Assembly: GCF_040712315.1 (NCBI RefSeq)
Contig: NC_134013.1
Span: 81,846,001 to 81,910,000, forward strand
From: Castanea sativa
Taxonomy: Eukaryota; Streptophyta; Magnoliopsida; Fagales; Fagaceae
Length of the DNA: 64,000 nucleotides
Direction of reading: 5' to 3'
Of the stretch, positions 48,180 to 58,993 are shown in pieces. The translations under genes were made by a program, and so were the position numbers. The notes under the pieces are model-generated. The model did not search any database. It saw nothing but the letters and a program-made list of their open reading frames with translations, and had not been told where the DNA came from. How positions within the stretch are numbered: position 1 is the first letter of the stretch; each line of letters starts with the position of its first letter.

Positions 48180-50211
48180 CATTCACAAACCTGCACTGTT
48201 GAAGATACCCTTGTGAATGAAGCCAACTTTTTCCCTTCAAGACTAGCTGCCACTGATTCACAGAGTTTCTCAGCTATCTCCTCGGCCTATGAACATCATA
48301 ACATGAAACTTCCATTAGCAGGCTCAGCAAGACTGAGAAGAACCAATAAAATAGAGACAAAACATATGTAGACCACTGTAGCAGGAGGAGAAACATACCA
48401 CATTCTTGGTCATGAGCCTATCCTTGAGAGCTTTCAAAGCTGGTTCCAGGTCTGACTTCTCCAAATTTGCTTTGCCCGCAATGCTGAGTACAGGAAAGTA
48501 AATAAATGATAAGGCAAGTATCTCGTAATTTCAAAAAAAGATTTCAATGAAAACGGATATGGCAGCACAACAGTTGCAACATTAAAGCCATTTACATGCT
48601 GGAGACCTGAAGTTGACAGTTAATCTTAGGGTTATTCTAAACTACAAAAATATAGAGGAAAAATTTAGCCATCATTAAGTTAAACCTAAGGAAGCACCCT
48701 TGTAAACTCCAGCATTTAAAACATAAATGAATAAATAGAAATAAAAAATGAATCCAATCAATAAGACAGAAATATTATTGTCACAGGAAGCAGTCTGAAT
48801 CTGAAAATAATTTCAACAAAAGCATTTTATACAAAAAATAAATGAATAAATAGAATTAAAAAATGAATTCAATCAATAAGACAAAAATATTATTGTCACA
48901 GGAAACAGTCTGAATCTGAAAATAATTTCAAAAGTTAATTTCAACAGAAGTATATTAACTGATGCAATGCTGGTGGACCACTGACAGCCAAATTCGAGCC
49001 ATCTAAATTCTTGTTCAACAATTTACATTGAATAATTGAAACAAATGTCTGGAAAAAGATCCTTGCCTAACAACCACTAAGGGTTTTTTCCCCCCACTCC
49101 CCCCAAAAAAAAAAAAATCTTGCATAAAACCCAAGCAACATCCTTGAACTAAATATCTCTAAAGCAACTACAAAATGCAATAGTGAGCAGAAGTTTAAAA
49201 AATAGAATTAGACATAACCAAGGATTGAGATCAATAAATTTACCTTTGGAACATTGATGAAAACCACCCCTTTTTCTTAGTTTCAGGTTTGCTGTCCTTC
49301 CCCACTTCCTCATCTTCTTCAGACTCACTTTCACTGCTAAGGATCTCTTCCTTGTCCATCATACTTTCACCATGATCTGCTGCAACAACCTCTATATGAT
49401 CTCCGTTCTCACCCACAGAATCCGTAAAGTCCAATTTTTCCTGACGAGGTGAATCGTCCCAAACTCTATTCTTCTTTGTTACCTTTTTCTTTGGCTCTAC
49501 CTTGGAGCCCTTGCTAACAACAGTCTCTGTTTTCTTCCCACCTTTAGTTCTAAGCTTCTGAAGCTTATTTACATCAAAAGCCCCACCATTGGAACTTGTA
49601 TTTTCTACACCGTTAACTGAACCATTCACCTTAGATCCACCAATATCAACATGATTGCCATTGGAGTGGCCATTCTCCAATTTACCACCTTTCCTATTAT
49701 CACCATCCCCACCATCATTGGCTAAAGCACCCTCACTCTTTTTCATATTTCCTCCTTCAAATCCAGTTTTTTGCACCTGCCCTTGCTTCTTACCATTACT
49801 TAAAGGCTTGCTCACCTGCTTTGATTTCTTCAATTCCTCGGCCCGAGCCTCGGCCTCTTTTCTCAGTTGCCTAAATGTTTCGTCAAAATCATTGTAAACC
49901 GTCCGTTTCGAATCATAAATTTCCGAGAAATCACGCTTCACCATTGCAAGCAGTTCATCTACATACAACAGATGAAGGATCCGCTGATACACAGCAACAA
50001 AAACAAGGCCAAGCTCATTGTGGAAGGTCCACTTCAGAGTGTAAGCGGCACCTGGGCCATCATAGTTGTATGATGCTGCACTAGATCGTTCTTCCAAAAG
50101 ACAAGACTGGATCAAGTTGTCAATTGGTGATCCCTTAAGAGCGTTTATAAGCTCTTTACATGACCAGAGGATTAATCCCCCTCGAGTAAATATTAGTAAC
50201 TGCTCTAACAT
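46639..50211 (-). CDS. SRPRA: Signal recognition particle receptor subunit alpha (SR-alpha)
   Basis: ER-membrane-associated GTPase that docks SRP-ribosome complexes at the translocon. Nine exons: 49244-50211, 48399-48483, 48191-48286, 47903-48055, 47614-47721, 47363-47482, 47086-47211, 46880-46963, 46639-46764. All junctions are GT-AG and in phase; total 621 aa. The N-terminal SRX domain starts [20 protein letters not shown] and binds SR-beta. A long charged linker follows ([25 protein letters not shown]). The NG domain carries P-loop [33 protein letters not shown] and a closing GCGQSYTDL. The start is supported by SRX homology. A 5'UTR intron (50231-51101) precedes it. Confidence 0.97.
48134..48176. 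repeat. (GA)n microsatellite in SR-alpha intron 3
   Basis: About 21 GA units between exons 48191-48286 and 47903-48055, ending 15 bp from the donor of the former. Confidence 0.95.
48724..48958. repeat. 115-bp tandem duplication in SR-alpha intron 1
   Basis: AAATGAATAAATAGAA...CAATCAATAAGACA...CAGTCTGAATCTGAAAATAA occurs at 48725 and again at 48840, with few differences (for example GACAGAAATA versus GACAAAAATA). Confidence 0.85.
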
Positions 50212-50230
50212 CTTTTATTATGTCTACAAC

Positions 50231-51101
50231 CTGCAATCAAATCCAGCCAAATTCAACATCAAAAACCACCCTTTTCATCTCCATTTTTAAAATTGAAAGA
50301 ACCTCACTCTAATCATATTCAAAAACAGTTTAAAAACTTGCAAGAACTTAAGCATGGATCCTTACGTGTCGTATCCTAGGTTTTCTAATTAAATTCAACA
50401 TTGTGACTGCTTTTTCCAATGACCCACATGGTTGAACTTAATTGTCTTTGGAAAAGGTAACATTGTTTTGACAACATTGGTCAATACAGCATGCAATTGA
50501 ATTCAAGTGGGGAAAAACTTTAAATTTAAACCCATAAATTAATTTTGAAAAGCAAGCATTTTCCTTAGTTAACAGAATCAAATTCACCGAGAATTGGAAA
50601 TTGCAACAATAATTTTTAAGATTGTTTCTAGGCAACCAAATGGAACCATTTTGAAATCTATGATTTCCTAGATAACCATGCATATGGCTCTAATTTAAAA
50701 CACAAAAAAAAAAAAAATTTAAACCCATAAATAAATTTTGAAAAGCCAGCGTTTTCCTTAGGTAACAGAATCAAATTCACCGAGAGTTGAGAATTGCAAC
50801 AATAATTTTTAAGATTTTTTCTGGGCAACCAAACAGAACTATTTTGAAATCTATGATTTCCTAGATAACCATGCAAATAGCCCTAATTCAAATAGGAACC
50901 AAAAAAAGAAGAAGAAGATAAATTTGAATTTAAACCCATAAAACTGACAGATCTTGGATTCAAAATTACGAGAAATATGAATCAGATACATCAAAATTAT
51001 TCACCAAATCGAACCCAACAACAAAGTTTGTGATCTTAGAATACACGAATCAAAGAGAAAAAAAAAATTTGAAGGAATCAGAGAAAGAGAAATCAAATTA
51101 C
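50231..51101 (-). other. SR-alpha 5'UTR intron with internal tandem repeat
   Basis: Donor CAG then GTAATT (first intron base 51101) and acceptor GATTGCAG ending at 50231, 19 bp before the ATG. Inside are two copies of a 193-bp unit (about 50515-50702 and 50708-50904) sharing GAATCAAATTCACCGAGA and TCTATGATTTCCTAGATAAC, and the start of a third near 50929. An untranslated first exon extends from 51102 to about 51270. Confidence 0.7.
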
Positions 51102-51299
51102 CTGTCTTTCCTCGGAACTCTGGAAAAGCCCTACAAATGAAGAAAAAGTGGAAAAAAAAAAAAAAAAACCAAAATTGGAAAGAATTAGTTGTTTTTGAAA
51201 AAAAAAAGAAAAGAAAGGCACAGAAAGAGAGAGAAGCACAGAAGAAAAAGTAATCAATTTGACAACTTACGAATGTTCCGTTATAAATAGGTGCGTTTC

Positions 51300-53936
51300 T
51301 GGTGTTGGTGGGGGCTGGTTAAATCCCAATACTTGGATGGAAAAGTCGTAAAAAGTAAAAAGTGAAAAATAAAAAGTAGTAATAGACTTGAAAACCATTC
51401 TTATAAACTTTTTGGGTTAAAATGTAAAATTGACCCTCTAAATTTTATCGAAATTTGACAACCATTGCCAAGGAACGACAATCGGATAGTGACCGGTGGT
51501 TGGCCATGAACGAAGCTTGAAAAGAATTGAGTTGATAGGATTTCTTATGAATTTTTTAAACGAAGAAATTAACAAATTTTTTTTAAAGAATATGAAACTA
51601 ACGGAACAGCTAACGGAATCAAACGGAGTGACTTGATTGAACATTTTTTAAACTTATAAGACTGAATTGATCCAATGCAAAGTTAGAGGACTGAAATGAA
51701 TTTTGGTGAAATTTAGAGGGTCGGTTTTACATTTTAACCAAGTTTTTAAGTTCAATTTACCTCAATATTAGAGTTTCTATTTTTTTTTTTTGAAAATTAT
51801 GAATTTTATTTTATATGAAAAGTAAAAATTACATCATGGAGAAGAATCTATTTTAAGAAATAAGAACTCTTTTTTATCTGAGTAGAGAAATCACTAATGC
51901 CTAAATTATGTTATAAGTTGTTTATTACATTTCCTACAAACATGGGAAATCTCAACTCATCGGTAGGGCTGAGCAGAGACTCTAGACTAGTTAGACTGTA
52001 CTAGCTTCATCACACGCGCAAAGCACGTGCAATGAGGTTTTTTTTTAGTGGTCTTATTTTGTAGAAAAAAAAGTGCGTTTTTTTATTTTATATATATAAT
52101 TTTTATTTTGAAAATCTAATTTATAAGTGAATAAGTAATTTGAAAATTAACAGGGAAGTGATCCTATATTTTAGTCAATGTTTTAGTGGGAGTTAGAGTT
52201 GCATTTTTACAAGATTGTCCTTTAGTTTTATCTCTGCTTAAACATATGAGTATAATGACATTTTTGAACTAAAAAAATGAGGAATCCAAACAAGAGAAGC
52301 CCCTTAAATAATAGTATAGATATGACTCTAGACTTTTCAAACTATTTTATAGCAAGGACCTGATCCACCCAATTTTGTGTTCTATTACTTTCTTTGTTAT
52401 TCTCATCCTAGAATTGTGTTATAGTTAGACTGAACATGACTCTAGATTTTTCAAGTTACTGCGTATCATTTTTAAGATTGTGAGTTACCGGAAATCAATC
52501 CGTAGAGTTTTTGAGATGTCTCTTATTCAATTACCAACTAAGCTATTGGAACTTCATAATTCGAATTCTATTATTTGTAAATTCAAGTATAATATATATT
52601 TTTTGGGTTAGATTTTAATTGGAAAGGGCGGTTCAAAACTTTGACCTTGGAGATAGAAAAATTAAAAAGAAATTGAAATATTGATGAATTATGTAAATTT
52701 TTAGATACAACACAAGGAAAAACTTATGATTAGCTTATCAAATGTCATTTTACATAATAGGTGAGTGACTCTCTTAAAAATAACTTTTTCACTATTTTTT
52801 TTAAATTTGAATATGCAATAAAAGTTTGTATACTTTTGCCAAAGTATTGTAGTTTAAGTGATATTTTTTAGTGTTTTCAATTGAGATTTCAGACTTTAAG
52901 TCTACTCTCCTTTGTTGTTGTAACTATTAAATTATTTAAAAAATTGTATACTTAAAAAAAATTGTGTATAATAGAGATATGGACAATTGGATTTGGGATA
53001 TTTTGTTCATGTTTGCTTGGGTTAGTTGTACGTGCAGTGTACTTATAGCCTATCAATTAGGTAATCTCTCCTTTCCCAAAAAAAAAAAAGGAAAAAAAGA
53101 AAAGAAAATGGTAATCTCTACGTTATCAAAATCACTAACAAATCATATGTTTCCATAAATAAAAACAAATCACTAATATGATGTGCACAAAAAGTTGGAC
53201 AGATTATGTACGCATTGTAACTATTAATTTACTACTTTCTATTTATATTGTTGCAGATAAACTTGTAACTCACCTATCTTCTTTGATCTCTTTAGAAAGA
53301 TCAGGTATTTCCACGTACCTAGGCCAAACATTTTTAAAAAAAAATTCCCATTAATTGTCTTAAGAAGTCTTCCTTCCATTAGTGGTCAAACAAATCCTTC
53401 TCTTTAAAGAAGTCAACTTTTTCCTACCTATAAACTTGCTGAGTCAAATCGGAATAATCATTAGCACCTTCCAAACGCATTGTCTCTGTCTCTCTATTTT
53501 TTTTGATCGGAGAAATTAACCTAACATGATGAAATTTTGATTTGGGATCGAAAGGGACTGGATCACCTTCCAAACACAGTGTCTTATTGCTTGTTGACGT
53601 GGAATCTTAAAAAATAGTATTGATTAAAATAAACCCTTTGAGAAGAGTTGTCCATACAGAAAATGGAAAAAAAAGAAAAAGAAAAAGAAAAAAAGTCTGT
53701 AACCACAAGATTTGCAATGGCTTTAATTAGTTGCATCTGACCTGGACCACAACTCTATTGGAACATTGGATTTTGGCCCAGATCACAAATTATGGATTTT
53801 CCCTTACTGGATATGAGTATGACAAACAAGTAAATCGAGAAAGGGATGGAAAGTGGAAACATCAAAGAGAAATTAATTATTCTCTCTTGTAAGAGGACCA
53901 AGTCAAAAATGTGCATTGTTGATGGGGTACTCTCAT
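51300..53936. other. Intergenic region upstream of SR-alpha
   Basis: No gene. It starts with the SR-alpha promoter region and holds a MITE at 51415-51739. AT-rich otherwise. Confidence 0.6.
51415..51739. mobile_element. MITE with long terminal inverted repeats
   Basis: Left end GGTTAAAATGTAAAATTGAC and right end GTCGGTTTTACATTTTAACC are inverted over about 38 bp (extending through CCTCTAAATTT). 325 bp, non-coding. Lies just upstream of SR-alpha. Confidence 0.85.
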
Positions 53937-54045
53937 TTTTTTTTTTTTTATTAGAAAATTTTCTGAACTTTCATTACTCTAGACAAAAGTCCCCATAAGA
54001 TACATCATACATAATCTGATTGGCAATTATGGGTGGAGTATCCTC
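53937..54045 (-). mobile_element. LINE 3' fragment (RNase H tail, poly(A)), separated from its 5' part by a copia insertion
   Basis: On the minus strand this reads EDTPPIIANQIMYDVSYGD to a stop at 53976-53974, the normal ending of plant LINE RNase H (RVT_3) domains. A poly(A) tract follows (T-run at 53939-53952 on plus). It continues the frame at 58387 that ends ...NVIWVED. The copia element with its TCCTC duplication lies between. Confidence 0.75.
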
Positions 54046-54241
54046 TGTTAGAAATACTGAATTGAATAGTATTGTATTTCTCACCGAAAGAATATACATA
54101 AGTGCCTTTATATAGGAGGTATATGAGTGCAGTACAAGTAAATATGAGTATAGTACAAGTAAGAGTCTTTATCACAAGTAAGAATCTTCAGCAACAAGTA
54201 AACTAGTTAGGCACTAAAGCCCAACACTATATATGTTAACA
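54046..54241 (-). repeat. 3' LTR of the copia element
   Basis: 196 bp, TG...CA. Contains AGTACAAGTAAATATGAGTA repeated units, fewer than in the other LTR. Confidence 0.95.
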
Positions 54242-54245
54242 GCCC

Positions 54246-54960
54246 CCTCAAACTCAAGGTGGATGTGAGACCAACTTGAGGTTGTCAACCAAAATACGAA
54301 GGCGTCCCTTAGGATGTGACTTGGTGAAGATATCGCAAGTTGATCCGCAGAGGAGATTAGCTTGAGAAAGCACATGGACGAAGATGATAACGGATAAAAT
54401 GACGATCGATCTCGATGTGTTTAGTCCGTTCATGGAAGACATCATTGTGAGCAATATGAATGGCACTCTTGTTGTCACAATAAAGAGGAGTAGCAGAGGA
54501 TGTCAACACACCTAAGTCTTTGAGAAGCCATCGTAGCCAAAGAAGCTTAGATGTGGTATTAGCAAGGGCACGATATTACGCCGGTACTAGAACGGGCCAC
54601 ATGAGTTTGTTTCTTGCTTCGCCAAGAAATCGAGAGAAGAACCAAGAAGAAAGCAATAACCGGTGGTGGACCACGATCGAGTGGGATCTCCCTGCCCAAT
54701 CAACATCGAGAAAATGCACGGAGAACAAGAGAGGCAGAAGCGAGTAGAAAAGACCATGGAAGAGTGCCCTTTAGGTACCGAAGAATGCGCAGAACGGCGG
54801 CATAGTGAGTCGATCGTGGAGCGGACGGATATTGGCTCACTTGGTGAACAACATAGGAAATGTACGGGACGAGTAACGATTGAGATAAACTAGGTCGCCA
54901 ACTAAGTGTACGTCAGAAGAGAGGGATTAGACAATAGTTTCACCCCGAGGAGTCGGTGCG
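54246..54960 (-). pseudogene. Copia RNase H region (decayed)
   Basis: Lies between the RT fragment and the polypurine tract, where RNase H belongs. Only short fragments are readable in different frames (for example IVILSVIIFVHVLSQANLLC near 54420-54340), with several stops. Not functional. Confidence 0.6.
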
Positions 54961-54962
54961 CA

Positions 54963-55445
54963 TTAAGCTCGGCGGAGTGTCAACGGTCTTGCTATCGGTG
55001 AGTCGGCTCTAGACAAGAGTTTAGAGGCATACTTGGCTTGAGTAATGTAAAGTCCATACGTAGAATGAGTGATTTCAAGACCCAGTAGGCCGAGATGTCC
55101 AAGATCTTTCATCTCAAAGCTGGCCGGCGAGAAAATCCTTGAGTTCTTGAATGCCCTGAGGTCATCACCGGTTATGATCATATCATCCACATACGGGAGA
55201 CGCAAAATAGTGCATTTGTCGGTGCGACGAAGAAATAAGGCGAATCATAATGATGGCCATGTAACCCAAACGAGAGATGGTAGAGCCGAACTTGGCAAAC
55301 CAAGCACGTGGAGCTTGTTTAAGGCCATAAAGTGCACGTCGAAAGTGACAAACCTTGTTTGATTCAACGGAGAGAGACCGGGAGGAGGTTGCATATAAAC
55401 TTCTTCACTCAAATCCCCGTTAAGGAATGCATTTTTGACATCCAT
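54963..55445 (-). pseudogene. Copia reverse transcriptase, C-terminal part (two frames)
   Basis: 55445-55245 reads [20 protein letters not shown], the copia RT block with the catalytic MDVK. 55205-54963 carries the YVDDM active site followed by ITGDD and MKDLGHL...GLEI. These lie in different frames and are interrupted, so no RT can be made without frameshifts. Confidence 0.9.
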
Positions 55446-55457
55446 CCGGAAAAGATC

Positions 55458-57044
55458 TCATTTTGCGCGGCGGCAACGGCTAAGAGGGCACGAACGGATG
55501 AGATACGAGCAACCGAGCAAAGGTCTCTTCATAATCAATCCCATACTCTGTGTAAAACCTTTTGCAACAAGACGAGCTTTGTAACGCTCAATGGACCCAT
55601 CAGAGCGAGTCTTAATCTTATAGATCCACTTACAACCAACCACAGATTTCCCAGGGGGGAGAGTGACCAAGTCCCAAGTATGGTTTTTAGATAATGCATC
55701 AAGTTCCTCTTTCATTGCAATCTGCCATAAAGGGTCAGTGGAAGTCTCACGATAGGTGTGAGGCTCGTGCAATGTAGCAAGGGTAGTGTAAGAATGATAG
55801 TCAAGTAAATGTGCAGGAATGGACCTTACCCGAGTTGAGTTACGAGGTGGAATGTCTTGTACATGATCTTCAGGCGGAGCAGGAGCAGGGGAACCAAGAT
55901 CAAGGTTGGGTAGCTCGTCTTCGACCTGTTCATCTTCCACCTGTTCATTAAAAGGGGAACTAGGAAAGGGATCAAGGATTTTTGGTGGTTGGACAGAGAA
56001 GTTAATAGGAGAATCAGGAGCAACTACAAGGGGATCAGAATCAGCTATAGGAGGGTCAGGAGCAGCTACAGAAGGAATTTGCGTCTCATCTGGAAATAGA
56101 TCTAAGACAGAAGAGGAAGATAAAGAAGTACGGAAGTGAGAGAGCTCAACAAAGAGACGATGTTCCCAAAAGACAACATTGTGGGAGACACAAAGACGAT
56201 GAGAAATAGGATCATAACATCGATACCCCTTTTGAGTTTCGCCATAACCAAGAAAACAACAAAGTCTTGACCTAGGCTCAAGTTTGTTATGCTCATGTGG
56301 CTGAAGAAGAACGAAACAAGCAGAGCCAAATGAGCGTAGGTGGTGATAGTCTGGAGGTGACCCAAAAAGGCGCTCGTATGGAGTTTGATTTTGGATGACG
56401 GAGGCGGGAATGCGATTAATAGTATGAACAGCATGAAGAGCGGCTTTGCCCCAAAAGGAGCGGGAACTTTGGCGAGAGAGAAGAAGAGCACGAACAGTGT
56501 CAAGAATATGACGAAATTTTCGTTCGGCTCTACCATTTTGCTGAGAGGTACCTGGACAAGTTAGTTGATGAACAGTGCCATAGGAATGCAAAATAGCTTG
56601 GAAATCATATTGAGTGTACTCAAGAGCATTATCAGATCGAAAAATTTTGATACGTTTAGAAAATTGAGTTTCAATCATTTTTGCAAAATTAGAATACACT
56701 TGCAATAATTCAGAACGATGTTTCATATTAAAGATCCAGCTATAGCGAGAGTAATCATCAACAAAGACAACAAAATATCGAGATCTACCAATACTAGAGA
56801 CAGAGGAAGGTCCCCAAACATCAGAATGAATAAGGTCAAAGATATCAGTGGATATAGATTCACTAGAATTGAAAGGCAAAGTTGGTTGTTTTCCTAATTG
56901 ACATGAAACACAATCAAAATTTTTTGTAGACACTGAACCTAGCAAACCTCTAGAAGCCAATTGTTGTACACGGGAAGAAGATGCGTGACCAAGTCGAGCA
57001 TGCCAAAGAGCAAGAGAAGGAATAGAAGAACTGCGGCGCGGCAA
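55458..57044 (-). pseudogene. Copia integrase and N-terminal RT
   Basis: A 528-codon open stretch. GAG-pre-integrase LWHARLGHAS and DCVSCQLGKQ supply the HHCC zinc site. The integrase catalytic residues are visible as DLIHSDVWGP (D), IFRSDNALEY (D) and QNGRAERKFR (E). The proline/serine-rich region around 56050-55900 links to the RT start, WDLVTLPPGKSVVGCKWIYK and KARLVAKGFTQ. The frame then leaves the RT at about 55530. Separated from protease by a stop and frame change near 57117-57045. Confidence 0.93.
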
Positions 57045-57116
57045 TAGAAACAGGGAGCAACAAGTGGAAGACGAAGGTTGTCCACGGGAAGCATACGCCC
57101 AACTCGGGACCGGTCC

Positions 57117-57740
57117 CTAGCTCTGTCCCGTCCTTGGATCCTGTACAATACACCCAGAATAATCAAATATGATTCGATAACCCAACTCAGCTAATTGTCC
57201 CACAGAAAACAAATTGCAAGAAAGGTCAGGAACATTAAAGACCCCAGAAACGGAGAGGTTGGAGGTTGAAACGGAACCTATATTATGACCAGACGTTGTG
57301 GAACCATTTGCTGTGCGAATAGTAAGAGGGTGTGGTGCAGGTTTAAGTTCAGAAAATAAGGACGAGTGAGGTGTCATGTGATTGCAACAAGCAGAATCCA
57401 TAAGCCAAGACGAAGGAGACATACCGGACAAAGATGAGAGAGAAGAGGAATAAGATGCATTACTAACCATACGAATGACATTGGCGATGATGTTTTTAAG
57501 GTCATCTGTGGTCATGGTGAAAGTGTGACTTGAAGACTTAGACTGTGCAAAGACGGGAGTCATTGGTTGGACACTCTCAATGTTAGCAATAGTGGCAGAA
57601 GAACCTGAACCATCTGATTTATTGTGCTGAAAGCAAGTCTCAATATTATGGCCAAAATGTTTGCAAAAATTGCAAAAGCGTTTGCTAGATTGTCGGCGAC
57701 GATTGTTGCAAAAGGAAGAAGACCTGTCCTTATTCTTCAT
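57117..57740 (-). pseudogene. Copia gag zinc knuckle and protease
   Basis: 207 codons. The zinc knuckle is CNFCKHFGHNIETC (CX2CX4HX4C). The protease has WLMDSACCNHMT where families usually show D-S-G, so the active-site glycine is replaced by alanine. It continues through FNVPDLSCNLFSVGQL and ends at a stop after PRTGQS. The capsid-like part of gag upstream is absent; only about 420 bp lie between this ATG and the primer site. Confidence 0.88.
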
Positions 57741-57782
57741 TTAGAAGCAAAATATGCAAAAATGGACTGTTAAAAAAAAAAA

Positions 57783-57966
57783 AAGTCAACTCTACGAAAA
57801 AGTCAACGGCTGGTCAACGGTCAACAGAAGTCAACGGTCAACGGTCAGTCAACGATGACGTGGCGGGTGATGTCAGCAGCGCGTTGGAAGGTGACGTCAG
57901 CGATGACGTGGCAGGTTGACGTGGGAAGCTGGCGTGGCAGGATGACGTGGCTCAGGGCTGACGTCA
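57783..57966. promoter_or_regulatory. Array of W-box and TGACG motifs in the copia leader
   Basis: Seven TTGAC(C/T) W-box cores on the minus strand (plus-strand GTCAA at 57785, 57802, 57813, 57820, 57830, 57837, 57848), then six TGACGT motifs (57856, 57892, 57904, 57917, 57943, 57959). They lie 200-390 bp inside the 5' LTR and primer site. W-boxes bind WRKY and TGACG binds TGA-type bZIP factors; activity here is inferred. Confidence 0.6.
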
Positions 57967-58158
57967 GCAGGAGCAGTGGTCTTTGCAGTGTTCGAACTCC
58001 CCAACGGCGGCTGCTACAGGTCCGGAACCTGAGGACGATGTCTGGAAGACTCGAAGGTTCAACGGCGAAAGGCTGTGGCAGTTGGTGTGACAGCGGAAGC
58101 AATATTGAGAATGGAGTTACACCAATAAAGACAAGACTGCTAAGAAAAGGTCAGAGCA

Positions 58159-58173
58159 GTGGCTCTGATACCA
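58159..58173 (-). other. Primer binding site of the copia element
   Basis: TGGTATCAGAGCCAC directly after the 5' LTR, complementary to the 3' end of initiator methionine tRNA, the usual copia primer. Confidence 0.95.
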
Positions 58174-58386
58174 TGTTAGAAATATTGAATTGAATAGTAT
58201 TGTATTTCTCACCGAAAGAATATACATAAGTGCCTTTATATAGGAGGCATATGAGTGCAGTACAAGTAAATATAAGTATAGTACAAGTAAATATGAGTAT
58301 AGTACAAGTAAGAGTGCTATACAAGTAAGAGTGCTAAACAAGTAAACTAGTTGGGCCTAAAGCCCACAACACTATATATGTTAACA
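58174..58386 (-). repeat. 5' LTR of the copia element
   Basis: 213 bp. It contains an extra ATATAAGTATAGTACAAGTA-type unit compared with the other LTR, and CTTTATATAGGA as a likely TATA region. Confidence 0.95.
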
Positions 58387-58785
58387 TCCTCAACCCAAAT
58401 TACATTGTCTACAATATCGTTGGCAAGTCTAGCCAATAAGTGTGCAGCTGTGTTACTGCTCCTCTTCGCGTGGATAGCTTTCCAAGCGCTGAATTTCTTT
58501 AAGCACCCTCTCAATCCTTCTATGATTTTCTGGATGGACGTAGCTGGGGGGATAGCTCCTTTAATCGGTTGAATGACAGCCAGAGAGTCCCCTTCGAGTA
58601 GGATATTCTTGAGGCGTAAATCCCATGCGAGTAGGATTCCTTCCTCTATTGCCTTTGCTTCTACCTCTAGCGCTCCCAGTGGGTAATGGATCTTCTTCCT
58701 TGTTGCACCCATCATCTGACCTTTCTCATTTCTAATCACCACCCTCACTCCACAGTTCCTGCATTTATGAAGAGCTGAAGTTCTA
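58387..58785 (-). pseudogene. LINE RNase H domain (RVT_3), 5' part
   Basis: Minus-strand frame VRVVIRNEKGQMMGATRKKI, ALEVEAKAIEEGILLAWDLR, LLEGDSLAVIQPIKGA, RSSNTAAHLLARLA, DNVIWVED. The order is the RNase H-like domain of plant LINEs, with E and D residues in the EAKAIEEG and EGDS motifs. It is cut at WVED by the copia insertion and resumes at 54045. The 5' end is truncated at about 58785, where a SINE-like repeat begins. Confidence 0.85.
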
Positions 58786-58787
58786 CT

Positions 58788-58879
58788 GCACGCCTTTGGT
58801 GCGATTGATAGTCACTCCACAAATATAAATGTTTGTGAAATGTGGGAAGTAAGGGTTGAAGTTCAAATATCGAAGAGAT

Positions 58880-58939
<60 letters not shown>

Positions 58940-58993
58940 TTACATGGCTAAAGTAATTACTTTAGCCAAGTAAATTTTATATGTTGTATAAAA
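58788..58993 (-). mobile_element. tRNA-derived SINE (family C, copy 2) with expanded CA/TA tract
   Basis: Same order as 43212-43368 read on plus: GCACGCCTTTGGTGCGATTG, GTCACTCCACAAATATAAAT, GGGTTGAAGTTCAAATAT (B-box like), TTTCACACAC, then (CA)17-18, (TA)n, and an end TTGTATAAAA. Orientation was judged from homology with copy 1, which reads on plus; the strand assignment here is uncertain because only the plus reading matches. The copies differ by substitutions and the microsatellite expansion. Confidence 0.5.

Larger units (their letters stand above)
54046..58386 (-). mobile_element. Ty1/copia LTR retrotransposon (defective)
   Basis: Complete boundaries: TCCTC target duplications at 54041-54045 and 58387-58391, and LTRs TGTTAGAAAT...TATGTTAACA at 54046-54241 and 58174-58386. 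The primer binding site TGGTATCAGAGCCAC (minus strand, 58173-58159) matches initiator Met tRNA. The polypurine tract TTTGAGGGGGC abuts the 3' LTR at 54242. Order gag knuckle, protease, integrase, reverse transcriptase (copia order) on the minus strand. Frameshifts and stops break pol, and the gag N-terminus is missing. The first 105 bp of the two LTRs differ at only two positions by eye, so insertion is fairly recent. Confidence 0.97.

Noticed and set aside
54520..54893. Three overlapping plus-strand frames with R/E-rich proteins
   Set aside because: Antisense to the decayed copia RNase H region.
58887..58940. CRISPR-like regular repeat
   Set aside because: A simple (CA)n(TA)n microsatellite; no spacer structure. 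No CRISPR array anywhere in the window.
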